A stretch of 13,565 nucleotides of DNA, from assembly GCA_047975005.1 (NCBI GenBank), contig JBKECW010000042.1:1-13565 (forward strand), in the 5' to 3' direction. The DNA comes from JBKEAJ01 sp047975005. Lineage in GTDB: Bacteria; Bacteroidota; Bacteroidia; Bacteroidales; Prolixibacteraceae. Shown here in pieces: positions 1 to 6,113 of the stretch; position 1 is the stretch's first letter, and every line of letters begins with the position of its first letter. The translations under genes and the position numbers were made by a program. The notes under the pieces are model-generated. The model searched no databases, was not told the DNA's origin, and saw nothing but the letters and a program-made list of their open reading frames with translations.

Positions 1-634
1 TGGGAATATGATTGGTGACTACGAACAAGGATGGGAACGAAAAATGCCAGAAACTATTGAAGATGTGCATCGCAATGATTGGGAGTGTGTTATGACTATC
101 CCCGAAAACCAATGGGGATACCATGCAAACTGGTTCGGACATGTTAAGACTAGCTCCGAATTAATAGAAATGTTGGTAAAAGCTGTCTCTTTGGATGGAA
201 ACTTCGTATTAAACTTTGGACCTGAGGCTTCGGGGAAAGGTCGAGTAGAAGAGTTAAAACTGGCAGAAGAAATTGGCGATTGGATGACTGTAAACAAGGA
301 TGTTATATATGGATGTGGTCATCTGAACTGGAAGAAACAAGATTGGGGCTACTATACGGTGAATAGAAAAACAGGCAAGAAGTATATGGTGGTATTCAAT
401 AAACCGGTATCGGGAGCATTGAGGGTTAAGACGCTGGGAAGTCAGTCTGTTGATGGTGCTTACCTGATAAGTGAGTCTCAATCAAGCCTTAAAGTCGAGA
501 AAATTTATAAAGATGAATATATCATTCATTTGTCGGGCGCAGAACCCTCTGACAAGCCTTTTGTGATTGTGATAGATGAAAAAGGTGATAGCAAAGAAGA
601 TGATAATTCGGTACACCAAAAGGCTAAAACATGA
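1..634 (+). CDS. GH29 alpha-L-fucosidase-type exoglycosidase, C-terminal part (5' end outside window)
   Basis: This is the last ~210 codons of a GH29 enzyme. The frame is open from the window edge and ends at TGA 632-634. GH29 enzymes release terminal alpha-L-fucose with retention, and some members release alpha-L-galactose. The part present starts late in the catalytic barrel, with the blocks GDYEQGWERK and MTIPENQWGYH, followed by the C-terminal beta domain ending in a charged tail. It aligns without net gaps to the complete GH29 gene at 3023-4474, exactly 3840 bp downstream. The nucleophile region is not in the window, so activity cannot be judged. The first ATG, at position 8, is internal: the paralogue has Leu at this place and the preceding codons Gly-Asn match it, so this is a gene cut by the window, not a short gene. 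It is probably an exported periplasmic enzyme like its paralogue. Confidence 0.93.
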   Translation, partial: GNMIGDYEQGWERKMPETIEDVHRNDWECVMTIPENQWGYHANWFGHVKTSSELIEMLVKAVSLDGNFVLNFGPEASGKGRVEELKLAEEIGDWMTVNKDVIYGCGHLNWKKQDWGYYTVNRKTGKKYMVVFNKPVSGALRVKTLGSQSVDGAYLISESQSSLKVEKIYKDEYIIHLSGAEPSDKPFVIVIDEKGDSKEDDNSVHQKAKT

Positions 635-650
635 AGCGATAGGCTATTTA
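1..650 (+). repeat. Paralogous repeat copy A (GH29 3' part plus ~16 nt past the stop)
   Basis: Direct repeat of 3841-4490 at an exact offset of 3840 bp with no net indel. Counted by eye, positions 1-300 differ at about 73 of 300 sites (~76% identity) and positions 301-650 at about 32 of 350 (~91%). Similarity carries ~16 nt beyond the stop codon, through GCTATTTA, then stops abruptly. Confidence 0.9.
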
Positions 651-689
651 ATTATTGATGATTAATGAAACAACCGAATACAAAAAAAA

Positions 690-766
690 CGTCATTGCGA
701 GGAGTCGGCGACGAAGCAATCTCCTGCAACAAAGAACAGATTGCCACGCTAACGCTCGCAATGACG
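690..766. repeat. Palindromic interspersed repeat (CGTCATTGCGAG type)
   Basis: This 77-bp element is bounded by a perfect 12-bp inverted repeat, CGTCATTGCGAG at 690-701 and CTCGCAATGACG at 755-766. A second, inner inverted repeat is GCAATCT at 716-722 and AGATTGC at 738-744. It lies in the spacer 56 nt after the stop of the truncated-by-window GH29 gene. Elements with these ends and the inner GAAGCAATCT core recur in many bacterial genomes, from memory, and behave as small non-coding MITE- or REP-like repeats. No flanking target duplication is visible. The small open frame running through it (665-859) is not regarded as a gene. The rest of the 635-883 spacer holds only a possible -7 box at 823-830. 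Confidence 0.8.
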
Positions 767-822
767 ACGGCTGTTAATAAAGAGTTTGGGAAATGTTGTA
801 GGCTAGAGGTGAATAGGTGCAT

Positions 823-830
823 TACATTTG
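823..830 (+). promoter_or_regulatory. Possible Bacteroidota -7 box upstream of the GH2 gene
   Basis: TACATTTG matches the TAnnTTTG -7 consensus exactly. The -33 partner is poor: the nearest candidate is GTTG at 795-798, which gives a 24-nt spacer rather than 19-21. If used, transcription would start near 837, leaving a leader of ~47 nt before the GH2 start. A second, weaker box-like string, TATCTTGC, lies at 869-876 without any -33 element. Confidence 0.25.
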
Positions 831-883
831 CAATCTTCTGCCCATACAAAACATTATAGAAAATTTATTATCTTGCAAAATAA

Positions 884-3010
884 ATGTACACTATGAATCT
901 AAAAAAGACTATAATTCTATTTATTCTCACTCTTGTTATCATTCCTTTGACAGCAAGAGATGTTGTGCCTTTCAATACTGGATGGCAGTTTAAAAAAGGG
1001 CCTTTTTCTTCCGACCCCGTAATATTTAACCATTCTTTTGGCGATAGGTGGAAGGACGTAACTATTCCGCACACATGGAATGCATCTGATATGCAGATTG
1101 ATAAGAATGTTTATTATGAAGGTGAGGCGTACTATAAGAAGATGTTTACGCCCGAAACTAGTATGACCGACAAAAGAGTGTTCCTGCGTTTCGAGGGAGT
1201 GGCTTCTGTTGCAGAAGTCTACATAAACGGGGTGTTTGCGGGAAATCATAAAGGTGCTTATTCCGCTTTTGCCGTAGAGATTGGCAACTTGCTGAAAGCA
1301 GGCAAAGAGAATGAAATTCTTGTCAAAGTCGATAATACGGCACGTGCGGACGTGATACCCATAAATCAGACGCTATTCGGTGTTTACGGAGGAATGTATA
1401 GACCCGTCGAGATGATTATTACCGATAAGATAAATATTGCCGTTACTGACTATGCCTCGCCCGGAGTATATCTGCGTCAACAAAACGTCTCTGCTGCCTC
1501 TGCCGACGTGAGCGTGAAGGTGAAAGTTGAGAATAAGTATAAGGAAGACCATAAAATCAGCCTCCTGACGACAATCTACACCCATGAAGATAATGTCATA
1601 ATCAAACAAGAAAGCCCTTTTACTATCTCTCCGCAAGGTAGGCATTTTTTGGAGCAGAATCTCAAAATCGACAATCCCCACCTGTGGCAAGGTTTGGACG
1701 ATCCGTATTTGTATAAGGCTGTAGTACAGATTGTTGAAAACGGGCGAGTTGTTGATGAAGTGGTGCAGCCTCTCGGACTTCGGCATTTCGAACTGAAAGC
1801 CGGCGATGGAATGTACCTTAATGGTAAGAAAGTGCCGATGTATGGGACTTGCCGTCATCAGGAATGGTGGAAGTATGGCAGCGCACTGAGCAATGAACAG
1901 CATGCTACTGATTTAGATATTATCAAAGAACTGGGTGCAACGACAATACGTTTTGCCCACTATCAGCAAGCTGAATATATTTATGCTAAGTGCGACAGCA
2001 TTGGTTTTATGGTGTGGGCAGAAATACCTTTTGTCAATAGGGTGTCTACAAAAGAAGCAGACAATGCCAAGCAGCAACTAAAAGAACTAATCAGACAAAA
2101 CTACAATCATCCCTCGATATACGTTTGGGGATTGCATAATGAGGTATATACTCCGTATGAGGCTACAATTGCACTGACTACGGATTTGAACGACCTTGCC
2201 AAATCCGAAGACCCCGACAGATACACAGTGGCGGTGAACGGCTATGGTAGAATGGAACACGAGGTCAATCTAAATGCGGATATTCAGGGTATAAATCGCT
2301 ATTTCGGTTGGTATGAAAAGAAAATCGGAGACCTCGAAGGCTGGGCAAAGGAACTAGAGGAGAAATATCCGACATACAAAACCATGCTTGCCGAATACGG
2401 TGCAGAAGCAAATATCGACCAACAGCAGGAAAAAGTAGGCGAAGTAGGAAACTTCTTCTCGCAATTCTACCCTGAAACTTTCGCTACAAAATTCCATGAA
2501 ATACAATGGGGAATAATATCAGAACATCCATATCTACTTGCCTCTTACGTTTGGAATACTTTTGACTTTGCAACTCCGCGAAACCATCAGGGAGGAGTGC
2601 CTGCTCGAAATATGAAAGGACTTGTTACATACGACCGGAAGGTGAAAAAAGACCCATTCTACTGGTATAAAGCAAACTGGAGTAAAGAACCGGTCTTGTA
2701 TCTGACGCAGCGTCGCTGCAACGAGCGTGTAAATCAGACGACTACGGTAACAGCCTATTCAAATGTAGGAACTCCAAAATTGATAGTGAATGGCAACGAA
2801 ATAAAGAGCTTTAGAAAAGGGACTACCGATGTACATTATATATTTGAGAATGTGGAGCTAAAAGAGGGAAATAACACAATCGAAGCAAAGGTGTCAAAGA
2901 ACGGACAACTGTATGAAGATAGTATAGAGTGGCACTTTTCAAAATCAAATGAAGGGAATAGCCGTATGCCCGAAGCAAAAGAGAAAACGGAAGAACATGG
3001 AGGATTATAA
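884..3010 (+). CDS. GH2 family exported beta-glycosidase (beta-galactosidase-like)
   Basis: Retaining exo-beta-glycosidase of family GH2, expected to remove non-reducing-end beta-galactose or a related sugar from oligosaccharides in the periplasm. Seen in order: a signal peptide (hydrophobic stretch IILFILTLVIIPLTA), the N-terminal jelly-roll sugar-binding domain (~residues 27-205), an Ig-like domain (~205-305), a TIM barrel (~310-605) and a C-terminal Ig-like DUF4982-type domain (~616-690). Catalytic residues are visible: R324-H325 in the GTCRHQE block, acid/base E420 in GLHNEV, and nucleophile E504 in LAEYGAE. At 708 aa it is a compact member. ATG 884 is kept because of the A-rich sequence before it; ATG 893 (MNLKKT) gives an equally good signal peptide and may be the true start. 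The next GH29 gene starts 12 nt after its stop, so the two are very likely co-transcribed. Family is certain; substrate (galactose, glucuronate or other) is not. Confidence 0.93.
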   Translation: MYTMNLKKTIILFILTLVIIPLTARDVVPFNTGWQFKKGPFSSDPVIFNHSFGDRWKDVTIPHTWNASDMQIDKNVYYEGEAYYKKMFTPETSMTDKRVFLRFEGVASVAEVYINGVFAGNHKGAYSAFAVEIGNLLKAGKENEILVKVDNTARADVIPINQTLFGVYGGMYRPVEMIITDKINIAVTDYASPGVYLRQQNVSAASADVSVKVKVENKYKEDHKISLLTTIYTHEDNVIIKQESPFTISPQGRHFLEQNLKIDNPHLWQGLDDPYLYKAVVQIVENGRVVDEVVQPLGLRHFELKAGDGMYLNGKKVPMYGTCRHQEWWKYGSALSNEQHATDLDIIKELGATTIRFAHYQQAEYIYAKCDSIGFMVWAEIPFVNRVSTKEADNAKQQLKELIRQNYNHPSIYVWGLHNEVYTPYEATIALTTDLNDLAKSEDPDRYTVAVNGYGRMEHEVNLNADIQGINRYFGWYEKKIGDLEGWAKELEEKYPTYKTMLAEYGAEANIDQQQEKVGEVGNFFSQFYPETFATKFHEIQWGIISEHPYLLASYVWNTFDFATPRNHQGGVPARNMKGLVTYDRKVKKDPFYWYKANWSKEPVLYLTQRRCNERVNQTTTVTAYSNVGTPKLIVNGNEIKSFRKGTTDVHYIFENVELKEGNNTIEAKVSKNGQLYEDSIEWHFSKSNEGNSRMPEAKEKTEEHGGL

Positions 3011-3022
3011 AAAAATAAACAG

Positions 3023-4474
3023 ATGAGAAATAGATTGATAGTAAGTTTGTTATGCGTGTTAATGCTTAGTCCTGTTATGGTATTTGCACAAAAGCAAGAG
3101 GTAGAAAAAAGAACAAATATAGCTCTCGAACATGGTGCCCACCGACTGGGCAAAAGAACTGACGACAAAATGCAAGCGTGGCGAGATTACGGCTTGGGAC
3201 AGTTTATCCATTGGGGAGTGTATGCCATCGCAGGCGGGCACTGGAACGGTGAATGCTACACAGGAGCTGCCGAATGGATTAGATCTTGGAACAAAATGCC
3301 TAAAGATGCCTACGATAATCTTTACAAACAATTTAATCCCTCCGATTTCGATGCAAAAGCATGGGCAAAACAAGCTAAAGACATGGGAGCTAAGTATATG
3401 ATTATTACCACAAAACATCATGACGGCTTTTGTCTGTGGCCTAGTAAATACACTGATTATACCATTGCAAATACTCCATACAAAAAGGATATTATCGGTG
3501 AGCTGGTAAAGGCTTACGATGAGCAAGGCATAGATGTCTATTTATACTTTTCTATAATCGATTGGAATCATCACGGATATAAGTCTTCAATCAAAACTGA
3601 AAAGGATAGAAAAGAATACGAGGAGTTTAAAACCTTTACTAGAAATCAATTAGTGGAGTTGCTCGAAAGATACCCGACAACTAAAGGCTTATGGTTCGAC
3701 GGAACTTGGGATGCAGCATGGAAAGAACAAGCTGAATTTGCTGATGACCTTGATAAAGAACTCCGAGCTATGATACCCGGACTCATCATCGGTAGTCGTT
3801 TCAGACCCGACGATTACGGCAGTAGACATTTTGACACAAATGGTAATCTTATTGGTGATTATGAACAAGGGTGGGAACGTAAGATACCCCAAACCATTGA
3901 GGATATTAATGGCAATGATTGGGACTGTGTTATGACTATTCCCGAAAATCAGTGGGGATACCATTCAAATTGGTTCGGACACGTAAAAACTAGTAATGAG
4001 TTGATAGAGATGCTAGTTAGGTCGGTGTCTTTGGACGGTAATTTCGTACTTAATTTTGGACCTGACGGCAAAGGCGATATTCGAGAGGAGGAAGATACCT
4101 TGGCGAAAGAAATTGGCGATTGGATGTCTGTAAATAAAGAGGTTATATATGGCTGTGGCTATCTGAATTGGAAGAAACAAGATTGGGGATACTATACGGT
4201 GAATAGAAAAACAGGCAAGAAATATATGGTGGTATTCAATAAACCTATGTCGGGAGCATTGAGGGTGAAAACATTGGGAAGTCAGTCTGTTGATGCTGCT
4301 TTCCTGATAAGTGAACCCCAATCAAGCCTTAAAATCGAGAAAATTTATAAGGATGAATACATAATTTATTTGTCGGGCGCAGAACCCTCTGACAAGCCTT
4401 TTGTGATTGTGATAGACGAGAAAGGCGATAGCAAAGAAGATGATAATTCGCTACATCAAAAGGCTAAAACTTGA
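3023..4474 (+). CDS. GH29 alpha-L-fucosidase-type exoglycosidase, complete
   Basis: 483-aa retaining GH29 enzyme that releases terminal alpha-L-fucose or, as known for some algal-glycan members, alpha-L-galactose. A type I signal peptide (MRNRLIVSLLCVLMLSPVMVFA, likely cut after A22) sends it to the periplasm. Family hallmarks are FIHWGVYA near residue 65, TTKHHDGFCLWPSKYTDYT near residue 132, and KGLWFDGTWD with the expected nucleophile D226. The barrel is followed by MTIPENQWGYH and a C-terminal beta domain with a charged tail. Length is normal for the family. It follows the GH2 gene by 12 nt and is paralogous to the partial gene at the window start, with a 3' half far more similar than the region before it. 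A and B subfamily, and hence linkage preference, cannot be settled by eye. Confidence 0.95.
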   Translation: MRNRLIVSLLCVLMLSPVMVFAQKQEVEKRTNIALEHGAHRLGKRTDDKMQAWRDYGLGQFIHWGVYAIAGGHWNGECYTGAAEWIRSWNKMPKDAYDNLYKQFNPSDFDAKAWAKQAKDMGAKYMIITTKHHDGFCLWPSKYTDYTIANTPYKKDIIGELVKAYDEQGIDVYLYFSIIDWNHHGYKSSIKTEKDRKEYEEFKTFTRNQLVELLERYPTTKGLWFDGTWDAAWKEQAEFADDLDKELRAMIPGLIIGSRFRPDDYGSRHFDTNGNLIGDYEQGWERKIPQTIEDINGNDWDCVMTIPENQWGYHSNWFGHVKTSNELIEMLVRSVSLDGNFVLNFGPDGKGDIREEEDTLAKEIGDWMSVNKEVIYGCGYLNWKKQDWGYYTVNRKTGKKYMVVFNKPMSGALRVKTLGSQSVDAAFLISEPQSSLKIEKIYKDEYIIYLSGAEPSDKPFVIVIDEKGDSKEDDNSLHQKAKT

Positions 4475-4490
4475 AGCCATAAGCTATTTA
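3841..4490 (+). repeat. Paralogous repeat copy B (GH29 3' part plus ~16 nt past the stop)
   Basis: Partner of 1-650. The boundary between the diverged part (~76% identity) and the conserved part (~91%) falls near 4110-4145 in this copy (270-305 in copy A), close to the AAATTGGCGATTGGATG block. The upstream part of copy A is outside the window, so the full length of the repeat is unknown. Confidence 0.9.
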
Positions 4491-4616
4491 AACTTGGCTA
4501 TTTTCAAAATCTATTCAAGGTGGGTTTTGTTGTACATCTCAAAGACTCTGATTTCTCAGCTGTTCTTGGGTGATATGCCACTTTTTTATGAGTAATATAG
4601 GTTTAAAATTTACATT

Positions 4617-4653
4617 AACAAGGAACAGGTATTTTTTATGTCTGTTCCTTGTT
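4617..4653 (+). terminator. Strong stem-loop after the GH2-GH29 unit, likely terminator
   Basis: A perfect 12-bp inverted repeat, AACAAGGAACAG at 4617-4628 and CTGTTCCTTGTT at 4642-4653, encloses a 13-nt T-rich loop. It sits ~145 nt after the GH29 stop and ~90 nt before the next gene. The T run after the stem is short (GTTTCT), so it may work as a weak intrinsic terminator or protect the 3' end of the mRNA. Apart from this and the sequence at 4675-4714, the spacer 4475-4743 shows nothing recognisable. Confidence 0.6.
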
Positions 4654-4674
4654 TCTAAAATCTTCTCTGATGTT

Positions 4675-4714
4675 CAGATTTAATCTGGATTTGGAGAATA
4701 TATGTTAACTTGCA
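4675..4714 (+). promoter_or_regulatory. Possible operator and promoter before the propeller gene
   Basis: A 13-bp perfect palindrome, CAGATTTAATCTG, occupies 4675-4687. It is followed by TTTG at 4690-4693 and TAACTTGC at 4706-4713. The latter is one T short of the common Bacteroidota -7 form TAACTTTGC, and the spacing to TTTG is only 12 nt. The arrangement would suit a regulated promoter for the gene at 4744, but each part is weak alone. Confidence 0.22.
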
Positions 4715-4743
4715 CAACTAAATTCAAATTAAATACAGAGTAA

Positions 4744-5817
4744 ATGAGAAAAATATCAATAGTTACTATCTTATTTTTGATTGTGCTAGGAGTCAAAGCA
4801 CAGAGTAGCCATGAGGAAATAAAGAGCTTTGCAGATAAGTTAGTCTTCAAGAAAGTCATTATCGAAGATGAGAATTTCCATATTTGGGGTTCTTCTCCAA
4901 TTTGGGGAAATGATGGACGTGTACATGTTTTTGTATCACGGATGCCCATTGAGAATGATAAGAAAACGCAGTATGGCTTCAATCATTGGTATGCCACTTC
5001 GGAAATTGCTCACTATGTTGCTGATGATGTTGAGGGCCCTTATAAGTATGTAAAGACCTTGCTGAAACCCGGACAGGCGATAGAAGGGGCGTGGAATACA
5101 GGTGCTCAGCACAATCCGTATATCACTAAAGTGGGCGATGAATTTGTATTGCTTTATATAGCAAATGCATCAACAATAAGCAATAGAAATGCCTCTAGCT
5201 TTAGGATAGGAATGATGAAAACGAAAGACTTAAATGGCTCGTGGGAGGATTGTGCTTATGTGTTGTCGGCACCGTCGGCAGATGATACTCTTGCATGGAG
5301 TTACCCCTTGCGTGAAGCCGGTAGAGGTGTTGACAATCCGGCACTACTGCATCATCCTAATGGTAAATTCTATCTTTATTATCGTGTTAAATGGAAAGGG
5401 CTGGAGGGCGATAATACTTATGTAGTTGCAATTGCCGACAAGTTGGAAGGTCCATATATTCATGGGCATAAACGATTGATTAACAATACTCGTTACATAG
5501 AGGATCCATATGTGTTTATGGAGGATGATTCGGTCTGTATGTTGGTAACGGATAACTACCGCAACAAAGGATTATTGTTGCACTCCAAAGACGGTCTTTC
5601 CTTTGATTTTGATAAAGCCGAAGAAGGCTTTCATGTAATGGAGAGATATATTGATAAAGAACTTATTGAACAAGCAAGTAACTACCGTCACCCTAAATTT
5701 GAGCGACCGCAGTTGCTGATTAAAAATGGAAAACCTACTCATCTTTTTGTCCCCGGAGGTTGTAATATTAATAAGGGCCCCGGAACGTGTTGCTATCTGC
5801 TGGAGATTGAAGAGTGA
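4744..5817 (+). CDS. Exported five-bladed beta-propeller glycoside hydrolase-like protein (GH43/GH117-like fold)
   Basis: 357-aa protein with a type I signal peptide (MRKISIVTILFLIVLGVKA). Five evenly spaced blade motifs of the form xxPxPhi followed by a turn and a hydrophobic strand are visible: SSPIW (residues 50-54), HNPYI (123-127), DNPAL (197-201), EDPYV (253-257) and ERPQL (320-324). The VEGPYKYV and LEGPYIHG pieces after blade strands are also typical of GH43-like propellers. This supports a five-bladed propeller glycosidase acting on oligosaccharides in the periplasm. The first blade has Ser-Ser-Pro where GH43 enzymes carry the general-base Asp, so a standard GH43 arabinosidase or xylosidase assignment is not justified; the catalytic residues may instead be D197, E253/D254 or H123. 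It is transcribed alone, between a stem-loop and the next promoter. Fold fairly sure, family and substrate unassigned. Confidence 0.75.
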   Translation: MRKISIVTILFLIVLGVKAQSSHEEIKSFADKLVFKKVIIEDENFHIWGSSPIWGNDGRVHVFVSRMPIENDKKTQYGFNHWYATSEIAHYVADDVEGPYKYVKTLLKPGQAIEGAWNTGAQHNPYITKVGDEFVLLYIANASTISNRNASSFRIGMMKTKDLNGSWEDCAYVLSAPSADDTLAWSYPLREAGRGVDNPALLHHPNGKFYLYYRVKWKGLEGDNTYVVAIADKLEGPYIHGHKRLINNTRYIEDPYVFMEDDSVCMLVTDNYRNKGLLLHSKDGLSFDFDKAEEGFHVMERYIDKELIEQASNYRHPKFERPQLLIKNGKPTHLFVPGGCNINKGPGTCCYLLEIEE

Positions 5818-5967
5818 GAGGCTTTAATAGTTGAATTGTTTAGTCGTCTATTCTTGAGAGCACAAGTTGTAAATATGAATGATCTATGCTCTGTCGATGA
5901 TGATTGTCGGTTTCGTGGATGATGGTGGTGAACTTTTAACTTGCTCTGTTTATGGGAATGTGTTTTT

Positions 5968-5999
5968 TTTGTTTAGTGTAGTTTAAGTTTGTATATTTG
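5968..5999 (+). promoter_or_regulatory. Bacteroidota sigma-A type promoter for the sulfatase-GH115 unit
   Basis: TTTG at 5968-5971, a 20-nt spacer, then TATATTTG at 5992-5999, an exact match to TTTG-N19-21-TAnnTTTG. A run of eight T precedes and overlaps the -33 element. The start of transcription would be near 6006, giving a leader of ~108 nt before ATG 6114. The rest of the 5818-6113 spacer shows no gene or hairpin, only a 14-bp string (GTTGAATTGTTTAG, 5830-5843) that recurs at 10691-10704. Confidence 0.65.
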
Positions 6000-6113
6000 A
6001 AAATTGTAAGCTAAAGACTAAATATTGCCTTCAGATATGCTTTGTGACATGTTGTATAGCATTTTTGGTAATCTATCATTACTTATTATAATATAATACT
6101 AAAACATAAAGGA

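Noticed and set aside
8..634. Stand-alone small 208-aa protein starting at ATG 8
   Set aside because: The preceding codons continue the GH29 alignment and the paralogue has Leu at this ATG, so it is an internal Met of a gene cut by the window.
665..859. 64-codon open frame in the spacer before the GH2 gene
   Set aside because: It runs through the palindromic repeat, has no recognisable protein features and no sensible start context.
1373..1903. Long antisense open frame opposite the GH2 gene
   Set aside because: It lies wholly inside a clear GH2 coding region and its translation shows no family motif; the same holds for the other antisense frames in the window.
4475..4500. Short imperfect hairpin just after the GH29 stop (AGCC...GGCT)
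   Set aside because: Only 4+3 pairs with a bulge, and not conserved in the paralogous copy past GCTATTTA.
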